Assembly (NCBI GenBank): GCA_028753945.1
Contig: JAPNXP010000010.1
Coordinates: forward strand, 4,653,042 to 4,717,041
Direction of reading: 5' to 3'
DNA length: 64,000 nt
Source of the DNA: Hexactinellida sp. DTS-2022
Taxonomy: Eukaryota > Porifera > Hexactinellida
Under the pieces are notes generated by a model. That model was given only the letters and a program-made list of their open reading frames with translations, had not been told where the DNA came from and searched no databases. Positions 21,261 through 32,802 of this stretch are shown here, one piece after another. How positions within the stretch are numbered: the stretch's first letter is position 1; every line of letters begins with the position of its first letter. The translations under genes and the position numbers were made by a program.

Positions 21261-21600
21261 AATACTGTGCTGACTATACTACAGTATAGTGGCCCAGTTC
21301 TAATCTTAGTGCTTTGGTATATTATTACTGTGCAAATGGGTCTTGACACCTTGTGGTGATGATGACATCGTCAAAAAAATGTGTTTTTACAATTTTGTGA
21401 ATTCTATAATTCGAATGGGTTGGTTGGTGTCGGGTGATAAAAAATGCTGACTCATCACTTATTATATTCTACTGAAACTTGAATATCTTTGAAATGAAGT
21501 GAGCTAAAACGAAACTTCCAACTCACTAAGGGTCGTTACCTTTTGAAACACCTTTCTAAAATAATTTGACACCTTCATGGTGATGATGACATGGCGAAAA

Positions 21601-21719
21601 AATCCAAAATTGCAGCCTGTGCCGACAGCATGTTCCTTTGGAGGCACTATCAATAAAACACCATCAAAATATAGTGCCACCAAAGGATAAGGCGTCGGCA
21701 CAGGCTGCAATTTTGGATT
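21601..21719 (-). repeat. FBR hairpin, copy 5
   Basis: Inverse orientation. The variable segment GCAGCCTGTGCC pairs fully with GGCACAGGCTGC. The inner stem is slightly decayed (GGATAAGG instead of GGAACATG). Confidence 0.85.
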
Positions 21720-21725
21720 TTTTTA

Positions 21726-21966
21726 TTATTACTGTGCCGACTATACTATAGTATAGTGGCCCAGTATTGAAATCACTGCCTTTATTATTACTGTGCCGAC
21801 TATACTATAGTATAGTGGCCCAGTATTGGTCTTAGTGCCTTGGTATATTATTACTGTGCCGACTATACTATAGTATAGTGGCCCAGTATTGGTCTTAGTG
21901 CTTTGGTTATTACTGTGCCGACTATACTATTGTATAGTGGCCCAGTATTTGTCTTAGTGCCTTGTT
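21726..21966 (-). repeat. Four tandem ~60-bp palindromic units
   Basis: Four units follow hairpin copy 5, each with ACTGTGCCGAC, the CTATACTATAGTATAG palindrome (one copy has ATTG at the centre) and GGCCCAGTATT. The tails vary between GAAATCACTGCC and GGTCTTAGTGCC. A single diverged unit lies at 21265-21310. Confidence 0.85.
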
Positions 21967-22331
21967 ATTCTTCCGTTGCTCATCCACTGAACAGAGTTTA
22001 ATTAACTAAGAACCCAAAATTTTAGGATATGTGTCTCGTGGGTAACAGATGTGCACCTGGGGTCACGATTTTTTATTATAAATTTTTGGCTACATTTTTG
22101 CACCTGTTTAATATTAGAAAAAGAACAATAAATAGTGCGCGAATATTTAATTTATATGCATTCGATAGAGAATTAAATTCGACACCTTTTCACAGTGCAC
22201 GAATTTTTAAATTGGGTTTCTTTTGCGCCACAATTGAGTTGCAAGTTTCCTTTGTTACTAACACTTCAGTTCAATTGAAAGTTTTAATCTAATTCTATTG
22301 TTTCAACTAGTTATTATTATATTGATTCAAC

Positions 22332-24229
22332 CAGGGGCGCCGGAACTCATTTGTATCAGGGTGGGTATACTTCCCGGTATACATAAAATGAAAAAAAAAT
22401 TCAATAAGACTAATAACGAGAATACACGTTTCTTGTTTATAACTACATATAAGGAATACCTTTATAAGGAATTTTGAGGCTGAAATTGACAAAATATTAA
22501 AGGAACTTCAGCCTGAAATTTTAATTAGTGTTCGTTATTTTTAAAAACGTGTAACTAAAAGAAATTATATACAGTCTACTCCGCTTAATTTGGACACGTT
22601 TGTTCCAGGCCTCTTGTCCCAATTAAGCGAAAAACCTTTGTAAAGTAGTGATTTACCTACAAATTTTGGTTTTAAACCTGTTACAACAATTCCTCCAATG
22701 CCTGTGGTTCATTGATTATTCTCAAACCCATAGAATGAACCGCAATATTCTCTGGACGGTTTGATATATCCCTGAACCACAATGTCATAATCTCTGGTAT
22801 ATTTCGATATTACTGAAATCAATAAGAAATAGACAATATTGAGATATTTTGTCCTGCCTCATCAGTATTGACAAAGATTATTAGAATTTGTTCTGAATCT
22901 CTGATCAATATGAATTTTCTATTGAGCGAGCACCAATTTTGAACCAAATTTTAGTGTGCTTCTTCTAGTAAAACGTTATAGTAGGGTCCTACTATAGTTA
23001 TATTATAATTTATAAGTGCCCACTACTAAATTTACCTCTGTCGGACTTCCGGCCGGCCGTACGCGATGGCCTGACTACACCGTTAGGGATAGAGTTTTCA
23101 AATTTCGTCTGTAGATATAGAATTTTCTGGAGATGATCACCTCGAAGCCAGATTTCTCAATTTAGCTTTTGTTCGTCAGTTATATCGAAATATATATTCT
23201 GATCTAGTGACTCTTTCGTTAATAATTCGAATTAGTTATTGAAAATATAGAGGTTGTATTCTCATAAGGATGTTCTTTCTATATATCAATTAGAATTAAT
23301 AGGTCGCTAATCAATTCTACGTTTTATTAACGATTATTTACATAAATCAGCCATTTCTCCATATTGTAATTACTCTATAGTATACTGAATACAATAGAAC
23401 ATATTACATAAGCCTACTACTATCTGCTAGATAATGACTGTTATTGATTGGTTTGTATTACTTTGTGTTTGAATATGTATTTCATACAAATGCAATGAAA
23501 ACACTTGGAAGTTGGAACATTTTACAAGTTGATGATGATGATGTCTATTGTATTAATCAAAATAGCAACGTAAATACTACACGTGTCCTAATTTCTATTT
23601 GTAATAATTTAAATTAATCTTTAATTAATTCAAACTATTTGAAGTCTTCACAATTCAAACAATAATTTAATTATATTACACTATGATAATTGTAATTTAA
23701 ATATTGAAATTCTAGTTAAATTATAGTGCAATCAGAAGGAGCACACTCCCTCAAATTAAACATTGGGGAAGTTGAACTAGAAGGAGCACACTCCCATCCA
23801 GTCTGTGAGGGGCTTTTGCTATTTTGTCCCGATTAAGCGGAGTTTGTCCCGATTAACCGAAAATTTAGTAATTGCTTCTAATGAAGCATTCTATTCTTGG
23901 GGCGTTGTCCCAATTAGCGGCTGTCCCGATTAACCGGTGTCCCAATTAAGCGGAGTACACTGTATAATCATTAATTAGAAACCTCCAGAGGGGTTATAGA
24001 TAACATATACTTGTTATACATTCTGAATGTCTATGAACTTCTATGAATTTGGTGACAAATTGTGAACAAATCTAAACAAAATTGGATCTTGGATGACAGC
24101 AATTACTTAAATCAATTGAATAAAAATATTGATTGGAATATCGAGCATTAACAGGGTGGGTTAAACCTACCCTAAATAATTTTAGGGTGGGTCCACACCC
24201 ACCCTTCCACCCCACTTTCGGCGCCCCTG
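22332..24229. mobile_element. hAT-type element inserted in an FBR arm
   Basis: The left end CAGGGGCGCCGG and right end CGGCGCCCCTG are inverse. A perfect 8-bp duplication, GATTCAAC, flanks it at 22324-22331 and 24230-24237. An 8-bp duplication and CAGGG ends are hallmarks of hAT elements. The element is 1898 bp, but about 1.4 kb of that is a second, nested element (22572-23962). No transposase frame remains. Confidence 0.9.
22572..23962. mobile_element. Pogo/Tc1-like element nested in the hAT
   Basis: Left end CAGTCTACTCCGCTTAATT and right end AATTAAGCGGAGTACACTG are inverse, with TATA on both sides (TA target). The motif CCCGATTAAGCGGAGT is repeated several times in the last ~140 bp. No intact ORF. 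The 1.4-kb interior is unrecognised AT-rich sequence. Confidence 0.85.
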
Positions 24230-24760
24230 GATTCAACTTGTGAGATCGAGTAGGCTTCTATTTTCCAATTGAAAACCGAGATTATATATTTCATAACAAC
24301 GACAGATTATGTGATTATATTTAATTCTGCGAGAATATGATTCCACTGTTAATATAATGACATAATTAATTATAATAATTCACTCAGTATATGACTTATA
24401 TAGATGCTCCCAATTTGTTTATTAGGGGTTATCGAGTGTGCGGAATTGAAATTTGATAGCCAAATTAATTAATTAATTATTTATGACAAAATAATTAAAC
24501 TTAATAATTGTAAGTTGACATTGAAATTGGTGTTATATTAAAATAATATTAATAATTATTTAACTAATTAATTAAATATCATAAATATCTGAGATTATAG
24601 AAAATAGAAACATTCTTCCAATTTATCAATTGACCCTTATGCCCCGTAACACCTCTACAAATCGGTCTTGACACTTTGAGGTGATGATGACATCGCCAAA
24701 AAAATTTGTTTTTACAATTTTGTGAATTCTATATTTCGAATGGGTTGGTTGGTGTTGGGT

Positions 24761-25245
24761 CGCAGTGAACGGTCACAGAACATTTAATGAGTCTATTTAG
24801 TTCATTATATTTTCAGATCAATCATAAATTGCAAGGGAAGTTCAATCAGTTCAATTATTTAACTTTTGTAAATCGATCAACTCAAATCAATATATACTTA
24901 AATTCATTATCAGATCAAAAACTCACTTTTAGACCAAAATTAAATTATCTTGTCTTCAACTAAATCCATATTAATTACACTACAAGTTATACTACATGGA
25001 ATCTTAGATTAAATAAAAGAAAAGAATTGCATTTAAATGTTATACGTGTAACATCAAATAAAGATAATATTCAGTTCCCAAGATCAAAAACTCATTTTCA
25101 GATCAAAACTCATTTTCAGATCAGTTTCAGATCATTTCAAATTGTAGGCAGTTCAATCAGTTCAATCATTTCTATTGAATAACTCAATCAAATCAGTTCA
25201 AAAATTGATTGATTTTTCAGATCAAAATGATTTGATTTCTTCCTG
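24761..25245. mobile_element. AT-rich insertion in FBR arm
   Basis: Other FBR copies run GTTGGGTGAT without a break. Here 485 bp is inserted between TGTTGGGT (24753-24760) and GGTTGGGT (25246-25253), a likely 8-bp duplication with one change. The insert is rich in TTCAGATCAA and GTTCAATCA words. Its ends show no clear inverted repeats. Confidence 0.55.
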
Positions 25246-25436
25246 GTTGGGTGATCACCCAACACGCACATAGAAAATGCTGAATCATCACTTATTATAT
25301 TCTACTGAAACTTGAATATCTTTGAAATGAAGTGAGAAAAAACGAAACTTACAACTCACTAAGGGTCGTTGCCTTTTGAAACACCTTTCTGAAATAATTT
25401 AACACCTTCATAGTGATGATGACATGGCAAAAAAAA

Positions 25437-25554
25437 AATCCAAAATTGCAGCCTGTGCCGACAGAATGTTCCATTGGAGGCACTATCAATAAACCACACC
25501 AAAATATAGTGCCACCAAAGGAACATGCGTCGGCACAGGCTGCAATTTTGGATT
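25437..25554 (-). repeat. FBR hairpin, copy 6
   Basis: Inverse orientation. GCAGCCTGTGCC pairs fully with GGCACAGGCTGC. One inner-stem change (AGAATGTTCCATTGG) is unpaired. Confidence 0.85.
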
Positions 25555-26631
25555 TTATTATTATTATTATTAGTCCGTATCCTCTACACAGAATAGAGTT
25601 TAATTAGCTGGAAGCCCAAAATTTTAGGATATGTGTCTCAATGGTTACAGATGTGCACCTGGGGTCAGGATTTAGAATTTAAAATCTTTGACACATTTTA
25701 CACCTGTTTAATGTTTGAAAACGAACAATAAACGGTGCCCGAAATTAAATTTATATGCATTCGATAGAGAATTAAATTCTACACCTTTTCACAGTGCACG
25801 AATTATTAAATTGTACTTAGTTTGTGCCACAATTGAGTTGCAAGTTTCCTTTGTTTACTAACACTTCAGTTCAATTGAAAGTGTTAAATCTTATTCTATT
25901 GTTTCATCATGTGATAATTATATTGATTCCACTTGTGAGATCGAGTAGGCTTCTATTTTCGGATTGAAAAAAAAGATTATATATTTCATAACAACGACAG
26001 ATTATGTGATTATATTTACTTCTGCGAGAATATGATTGCACTGTTAATATACTGACGTAATTAATTATAATTAATTCAGTCAGTATATGGCTTATATAGA
26101 TGCTTCCAATTTGTTTATTAGTGGTTATCGAGTGTGCGGAATTGAAATTTGATAGCCAAATTAATTAATTTATTATTTATGCCAAAATAATTAAACTTAA
26201 TAAATATAAATTGACATTGAAATTGGTGTTAAATTATTAATAATTATTTATACTAATTAATTAAATATCATAAATCTCAGAGATCATAGAAGATAGAAAC
26301 AAACTTTCAATTTATCAATTGGTCCTTATGGCACGTGCCACCTATACAAGTGGGTCTTGACACATTGAGGTGATGTTGACATCGCTAAAAGAATGTGTTT
26401 TACAATTTTGTTAATTCGATATTTAAAATGGATTAGTTGATGTTGGGTGATGACCCAACACTCACATAAAAAATGCTGAGTCATCAGCTATTATTTTCCT
26501 TTCATACTTGAATATCTCTAAAATGAAGTGAACTAAATGGAAACTTCCACCACTCTAAGGGTCTATGCCTTCTGTAACACTTTTTTGAAATAATTTAACA
26601 CCTTCATAGTGATGATGACAATGCGGAAAAA

Positions 26632-26750
26632 AATCCAAAATTGCAGCCTGTGCCGACTGCATGTTCCTTTGGAGGCACTATCAATAAACCACCATCAAAA
26701 TATAGTGCCACCAAAGGAACATGCGTCGGCACAGGCTGCAATTTTGGATT
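26632..26750 (-). repeat. FBR hairpin, copy 7
   Basis: Inverse orientation. GCAGCCTGTGCC pairs with GGCACAGGCTGC, and the inner stem ATGTTCCTTTGG pairs with CCAAAGGAACAT. One of the best-kept copies. Confidence 0.85.
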
Positions 26751-27633
26751 TTTTTTATAGTGGGTTTAATTTCTGCCATAATGGGGGTTGAAATTGCTTT
26801 GTTTACTCACACTTCAATTTCTGTAAAACTGTGAAATCTAATTCTATTGTTTCAACTTGTAATAAATATATTGATTCAAGTTGTTAAATCTTACACTATT
26901 GTTTCAACTTGCGATAATTATATTGATTCCACTTGTGAAATCGAGTAGGCTTCTATTTTCTATTTTAAAACTATGATTTTACATTCCATAACAACAACAG
27001 CAGATTATGTGATTATATTTACTTCTACGTGAATATTCTGCACAATGGATACATTGATATAATTAGTCGCTCTGTCTTTAACTTATAGAGGGTTCCAATT
27101 AGATTATTGGGGTTATCGAGTGCGTTGAATTCAAATATTAGAATGAAATTCAATTTAGATAAATAATTATTGAAAATAATTGTACTTAATTTAGTTTGCT
27201 GTACATAATAATGGTGTTAAATTATGAATAATTTGAATAATTATTTATACAAATTTGCTAAATGGCATTAATCTCAGAGATGATACAAGATAGAAACAAA
27301 CTTCCAATTTATCAATTGATCCTTATGCCACGCAACACCTCTACAAATAGGTCCTGACACCTTGAGGTGATGATGACATCGTTAATAAAATGTGTTTTTA
27401 CAATTTTGTGAAATATATAATTCGAATGGATTGGTTGGTGTTGGGTGATGACCCAACACGCACATAAATAATGCTGAGTCATCAACTATTAATTCAACTG
27501 AAACTTGAACATCTCTAAAATGAAGTAAGCTAAATTGAAGCTTCCACCACTCTAAGGGTCGATGCCTTCCGAAATACCTTTCTGAAATAATTTAATGCCT
27601 TCATAGTGATGATGATGACATGGCGGAAGAAAA

Positions 27634-27757
27634 AATCTAAAATTGCAGCTGTGCCGACAGCATCCTCCTTGGAGGCACTATCAATTACCTAACCGGTACC
27701 CACCAAAGGATGGTGCCACCCAAGGGAAATGCTTCGGCACAGCTGCAATTTTGGAAT
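27634..27757 (-). repeat. FBR hairpin, copy 8 (divergent loop)
   Basis: Inverse orientation. GCAGCTGTGCC pairs with GGCACAGCTGC, but the apical part is rearranged (loop with CCGGTACCCACC). The outer stem survives. Confidence 0.8.
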
Positions 27758-27892
27758 TTTTTATAATTATTATCACCAGTGTATTTATTAAACAGCCATT
27801 TGTAAATACGCTCAAATCCTGGTCTGATGCAATTTTTATACGCCTAAATCACAAATTAATGTTACCGTATAGGAGAGGATTCCAAATTTAAA

Positions 27893-28430
27893 CAGGGCTT
27901 TTCACGAGTCACTTGATTGACTCGATGACTCGCGAGTCCCCACGAGTCATCGAGTCAGACTCGGTGACTCGAGTCACCTAATTTGTCACGAGTCAATTGA
28001 CTCGGTGACTCGAGTCATCGAATTTTGTCACGAGTCAACTGACTCGGTGACTCGAGTCATCGAATTTTATCACGAGTCAATTGACTCGGTGACTCGAGTC
28101 AGGACTCGCGAGTCATCGAGTTAGGATTCGCGAGCCATCGAGTTCGGGAATCGCGAATTATTGATGTCTACATATGGTAAGATTAAGCAATTGAAAATTG
28201 AGTATTATCCGAATAATCTTTACTAATCTGATTATATTCAGAATTTGACAAACCCATGAATCTCAAAAGATATTATTTGATTGACTCGATGACTCGCGAG
28301 TCACCACGAGTCATCGAGTCAGACTCGGTGATTCGAGTCACTGAATTTTGTCGCGAGTCAATTGACTCGGTGACTCGAGTCACTGAATTTTATCACGAGT
28401 CAAATGACTCGGTGACTCATGAAAGCCCTG
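27893..28430. mobile_element. hAT-like MITE made of GAGTCA repeats
   Basis: Left end CAGGGCTTTTCACGAGTCA and right end GACTCATGAAAGCCCTG are inverse. The uninterrupted sequence at ~14600 (GATTCCAAATTTTCGCGC) shows the insertion point, with CAAATTTA/CAAATTTT on the two sides. The interior is a ~46-bp tandem of CACGAGTCAATTGACTCGGTGACTCGAGT-type words, themselves palindromic. Confidence 0.8.
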
Positions 28431-28611
28431 CAAATTTTCGCGCTCCTAAATTCAAATTTTCCAAAATCATACTCCAAAAGAAGCGTCTCGCCCTCCTGAA
28501 TAATTCGTGATTATCACTAATTCCAACAGCATTATACAATTGATATAAGCATCAGAAATTTGTGGTTTGTGGTATGTTTGACCTCGGATATACTACACAT
28601 GTATCTTAATA

Positions 28612-29412
28612 GTTAGGGAATTTTACCTCAAATTATAGGTAAACCTTGAAAAAAATTGTTACCAAACAATTTCTACACTAGAGTCTTCTTCTGGACCCAA
28701 ATAAACATGGAAAAAGTTGCAAGCCCAAACATGTGAGGAAAATTTTTTACTCGGGTTGCAGTTTCTGATTTTCCATAGTAAATCGGCGACATTTCTGGAG
28801 CTAACTTTCTCAAATCAGCTCCAATCAACTTATTATCACCATATTGGTACTCTGCGTTAAATTTCCAGCAATTTGATATATCGCATGTCCATATTTGGAA
28901 GAATTTTTCCATAGCAACGCTGGAATGTCTTAGGAATGTGTAAAATTTCGAGATTAACTGAAAATCTCGAATAATTTTATAAAATCACATTTTAGAGTGT
29001 CGGTATGTGTATAATTTTACTCGGGTAGCTGAATGGAGTCGAATGAGGGGTCACTTGATTAAGTGGGAACATTATTTGATAATTGAATTTTACACATTCC
29101 TAAGACATTCCAGCGTTGCTATGGAAAAATTCTTCCAAATATGGACATGTGATAAATCAAATTGTTGGAAATTTAACGCAGAGTAGCAATATGGTGATAA
29201 TAAGTTGATCGGAGCTGATTTGAGAAAGTTAGCTCCAGAAATGTCGCCGATTTACTATGGAAAATCAGAAACTGCAACCCGTGTAAAAATTTTTCCTCAC
29301 GGATTTGGGCTTGCAACTTTTTTCTATGTTTATTTGGGTCCAGAAGAAGACTCTAGTGTAGAAATTGTTTGGTAACAATTTTTTTCAAGGTTTTGATTTA
29401 AAATTCTCTAAC
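28612..29412. mobile_element. Foldback element with conserved core, copy 1
   Basis: About 800 bp whose halves are inverse copies, from TTAGGGAATTTTACC at the left to TAAAATTCTCTAAC at the right. Each half carries ATTCCAGCGTTGCTATGG and the inverse TCGCCGACATTTCTGGAG. The same core occurs at 36666-37363 and 40947-41828. Short frames around it (for example MEKFFQIW) appear in each copy but do not look like a protein family. Confidence 0.75.
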
Positions 29413-29470
29413 GATAAGTTAATTAGTATTGTTGCTATGTTTAATAAAAAATTATGGATTTAGAATTTCT

Positions 29471-30339
29471 TTAAATTCACTGCACATATTCACATATTAA
29501 ATTCACTGCACATATTGAGGTTTGGTGATTACCAGCTGACTCCCCCGCTTGATTTCAGTTTAATTAGTTATACTGGTGATCTATTAACTTAATTAATAGC
29601 ATACAGATATGCATATAAAGTTTAGATATTTAGATATTGCATAAGTGTTCATATATATTTTGAGCTAGACAATTCTTTTCTCTATTTTTTTTTTCACCTC
29701 ACGGTGGGTAAGGCTACAAAACGACCGTTAATTGTATTACGTAGTGTCTACCACGAACGAACAAAGGTCACCAAGCCTTTTGTGAGAGAGTGATCCGTCT
29801 CGGAGCGACCTAGACCGGAGCGCTCGTATATAGTATTCGTATTTATGTTTGTATGTTCCGAGTTGATTGAAGAAGCTGGACGGTTTCCAAATCTAATTTA
29901 TGGCATATAGAGGTAACTTTTGGCGCCCGACAACAAGTTTAGGTTTCCACACGAAATTTATCACACTTCGCCAAGTTATGACGTCATTCTCACATTTTGA
30001 GAAGCGTGAAAGTCACTTAATTGCACAAAATTCACACGCTCTAAGAGATAAACATCTGAAAATTTAATAAAACATAAGAACCTTTGGTCCCAATATGGCG
30101 AAAAATCGCCTAGGCTACTATTCTAGTATTAAAATAAGGTAACTAAATAAACACAAACCTCAGAGGGATCAATTTTCCACAGGAGGACCAAATTTCCAAG
30201 AAAACTTTGGTTCTCCCGGACCAATTTTCCAAGGGGACCAATATTTTCCGTGACAAGCCTATTTCAGCTATAATTAAAACGTTAGAAGTATTAAGTTGTT
30301 ATGTGGTTTAATTGACACCTGCTGTATATTGCAATGACT
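29471..30339. other. Intergenic with one inverted GC-rich repeat
   Basis: A minus-strand copy of the GC-rich hairpin repeat lies at about 29700-29830 (ACGGTGGGTAAGGC, GTGAGAGAGTGATCCGTC, GGAGCGACC). A purine-rich stretch of GGACCAA words lies at 30155-30245. No gene seen. Confidence 0.45.
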
Positions 30340-30665
30340 CAGGGTTGATAAAAATCATGATTTAAAAAAAAAAAAAAATAGTCCCGACTTTTTGATAATC
30401 AGACTTTCTTTATTTAAATCAGAATTTTGATTTAATTGTTTTTTTGCAATCTATATCACACTGGTGTATATTATTTGGCTAATAGATTAATTACATTGAT
30501 AATGACTCATTATCAATGTATTTCTTTTCTTTTCGCAAAAAACAATAGACATAAAAAATCTGATTTAAATCAAAAAAGTCTGATTTAAATTTTAAAAAAG
30601 TCCGACTTTTTTGATTTAAATGAGATTTTTGATTTAAATCACTTGATTTAAATCAAACAACCCTG
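30340..30665. mobile_element. hAT-like MITE of GATTTAAATC repeats
   Basis: Left end CAGGGTTGATAAAAATCATG and right end GATTTAAATCAAACAACCCTG are partly inverse. The interior is filled with TGATTTAAATC and its near-palindromic variants plus a poly(A) stretch at about 30364-30378. No target duplication was resolved. Confidence 0.6.
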
Positions 30666-31101
30666 TCAGTTACATACTCCATTTAGAAAACATGACAACA
30701 ATCAAAATACAATGATGGGAATTCGAAAAACTTGCAATGAGAAATATTTCTATCACTGTCGACACGAATTTCCGTTTACGAATAATAATATAACATATGG
30801 ATTTTTATAACATTCCCTGTTTTGTTTTCTAGTATTTATATTTCTTGCGATCTTTTCAAGGGTTGAATCTCATAGGCGTAGCACGCGGTCCAGCTGGTCC
30901 GGCCATGGCCGCACCAGTTTTCATTTATTATACTATATTATATAGGAGGGTCCGGTTTTGGCCGGATCACTTTAACTGTTTGGCCGGAGAGTTTTCAGAG
31001 CCGTGCGACGCCCGTGTTGATGAACTATGTATTATTTTCCCGTTGAAAATCAATCACTGCACTAAAACAATATAATAATTCCTTTATTATTTCTCGATAG
31101 A

Positions 31102-32526
31102 ATGAAACCTACAATGTCTGTGCTGCTGGAGCCCCTGCAGAGAGGCTATAGGTTCAGGTACATGTGCGAGGGTTCTGCGCATGGCCCCATCCCTGGAGAG
31201 TCGAGCACGAAGGAGAATAAGACCTACCCGACTATTCGCATTGACCACTGTCCGCCTCATGCTGGCATCTACCTGCACGTTTCACTCTGCACTGAGAGCA
31301 TGGAAGAGGTGCACATGCACAATCTTCATGGGAAAAACGTGTTCAATGGGGAATATCTGGAAGTACTCAAAGTGAACGATCGAGGTTTCGTTATACACAC
31401 CATACAGGGCATCAGCATACTGCAGACGAAGAATCCAAACAAGAACGAGGTTCTGGGCTGCAAGTTAGTCCAGGTTGAATTGTTGAGTCAGAAGGGAATA
31501 ATTGAGTACAAGGATTTGATGACCAGCTGGGCACTTCCAAACTCAGAATTCAACTCAAGCAGTTTCAGAAAGTATATTCCCAATATACAGGACTACTTCA
31601 ATCTCGCAGGCTCTACTACCGCAGCTAACAATGTTGTACGACTAAAGTTCCGTGCTTTTTTAGTAGATTCCATTGGACCATTCAATCCGCTCATTAATTA
31701 CTCCAAACCTATTTTCGACTGCAAGGTGCCCTCTACTGCTCTGCTGAAGATCCACAGGATCAGTCGGTGCTCTGGCAGCATGACTGGGGGGGATGAGGTG
31801 TTTCTGGTCTGTGACAAGATTGAGCGGAACGACATAGAGGTTATCTTCTACTTAGAAAATGAGAGCAGGGGTCGGGAGCTAATTGGACATGGCTCATTCT
31901 CCCCTTCAGACGTGTACCGTCAGTTCATAATTATCTTCAAAACTCCCCCCTGCACTAAGTACAATGTGCACACTGTGGATGCTAAGCTCAGTATTTGTAG
32001 GAAGAAGAATCCGAGTGACATGAGTCCGCCCATAGTATTTAAATTTATTTCGAGTAACCCTCCTTATATGCGCCGACAGGAAGTTTTAGATCCCATGTTC
32101 AACACGCATTTGCAGGACAACTATCAGTTTCAATACACGCAGCCTCCTCAAGAGTACGCTCATCCGCCTATTCAACAGATTCCGTATCCTCACCCATTGC
32201 CACATGACTTCGGGCCTGGTCCACAGCGCCCCTCCGAGCCGATGGATTCCGAGTCCAATTTCTCATCAACTCCTTCTTATAACCCCCACCCGAGTTTGCA
32301 ACCTTCCCAACAGCCCAGTATATTTGCCAATCCAGTCCCGAGTGCAGTTCAAAAATTTTTGACGCCTGTCCATGGAGACAACCCCTCAATTCCTCCTCAA
32401 GCAGGACTTCCCTACGCACACAGCCTCTCAACACAGAGTGCTTCTCCCGCTTCTTACCAGTACAACCCCCACAGCCCGTTCCAAGACCCACCAGGGTCTG
32501 TTGCATCTCCGAAAAAGTACTCTTGA
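31102..32526 (+). CDS. Rel/NF-kB family transcription factor, short Rel-type
   Basis: 474 codons without interruption. Residues ~8-190 form the Rel DNA-binding domain, starting LLEPLQRGYRFRYMCEGSAH; the R-x-R-x-C loop that touches the kappa-B site is intact (R17, R19, C22, E23). Residues ~214-315 form the IPT dimerisation domain: LKIHRISRCSG, GGDEVFLVCDK and a VYRQF-TPPC segment. The rest (316-474) is rich in P, S, Q and Y, as expected for an activation tail. No ankyrin repeats follow, so it resembles Rel/Dorsal rather than p100/p105. I see no KRKR-type nuclear signal; only YMRRQE lies at the usual place. A 3' splice-like CTCGATAG sits just before the ATG, so a 5' exon is possible. AATAAA lies 122 bp after the stop. 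Confidence 0.92.
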   Translation: MKPTMSVLLEPLQRGYRFRYMCEGSAHGPIPGESSTKENKTYPTIRIDHCPPHAGIYLHVSLCTESMEEVHMHNLHGKNVFNGEYLEVLKVNDRGFVIHTIQGISILQTKNPNKNEVLGCKLVQVELLSQKGIIEYKDLMTSWALPNSEFNSSSFRKYIPNIQDYFNLAGSTTAANNVVRLKFRAFLVDSIGPFNPLINYSKPIFDCKVPSTALLKIHRISRCSGSMTGGDEVFLVCDKIERNDIEVIFYLENESRGRELIGHGSFSPSDVYRQFIIIFKTPPCTKYNVHTVDAKLSICRKKNPSDMSPPIVFKFISSNPPYMRRQEVLDPMFNTHLQDNYQFQYTQPPQEYAHPPIQQIPYPHPLPHDFGPGPQRPSEPMDSESNFSSTPSYNPHPSLQPSQQPSIFANPVPSAVQKFLTPVHGDNPSIPPQAGLPYAHSLSTQSASPASYQYNPHSPFQDPPGSVASPKKYS

Positions 32527-32647
32527 ACGAGACTGTTTTTCATTTTTGGACTGTTTTAGATTAATCAAACTAGTTTTGTACATTTTTTTCTTTCTACCTA
32601 ATCGTCTTTTTGAGGATGTTGTACATAGGTTTTTTAGCTGATGTGTT

Positions 32648-32653
32648 AATAAA
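32648..32653 (+). terminator. Polyadenylation signal of the Rel gene
   Basis: AATAAA 122 bp after the Rel stop codon, followed by a T-rich stretch (TGTCCTTTTGTTTC) about 20 bp on, the usual downstream element. Confidence 0.7.
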
Positions 32654-32802
32654 GTTTATATTAACAAACTGTCCTTTTGTTTCTATTTGTGCTTTTGACA
32701 AAGTTGTGTTTAATTAATACGAATTTCTCCCTCCCATACTGGGGCGTAGCCAGGGGCGAGTCCAGTGGCGGCTTTGGGGCTAAGCACCTCCACAAATACG
32801 AA

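Larger units (their letters stand above)
21261..27770 (-). repeat. FBR repeat cluster B (inverse orientation)
   Basis: FBR arms and hairpins occur here in the orientation opposite to cluster A. Hairpins are at 21601-21719, 25437-25554, 26632-26750 and 27634-27757. The arms are recognisable by TTTGTTTACTAACACTTCAG, GATCGAGTAGGCTTCTATTT and GACACCTTGAGGTGATGATG. The cluster is split by the hAT element 22332-24229 and by an AT-rich insertion 24761-25245. No genes. Confidence 0.8.
27771..29470. mobile_element. Fragment of the 3.4-kb long-TIR family with two insertions
   Basis: Sequence at 27771-27892, 28431-28611 and 29413-29470 matches the terminal region of the 13873-17272 element (TATTATCACCAGTGTATT, GTATAGGAGAGGATTCC, GTGGTTTGTGGTATGTTTGA). 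It is interrupted by a hAT-like MITE (27893-28430) and a foldback element (28612-29412). Confidence 0.75.

Noticed and set aside
28673-28912. 79-codon minus-strand frame in the foldback element
   Set aside because: Same core sequence as other foldback copies, where the frame is broken differently. There is no sign of selection on protein.
32168-32506. 112-codon minus-strand frame opposite the Rel tail
   Set aside because: It is a shadow of the Rel coding sequence, caused by its composition, with no domain.
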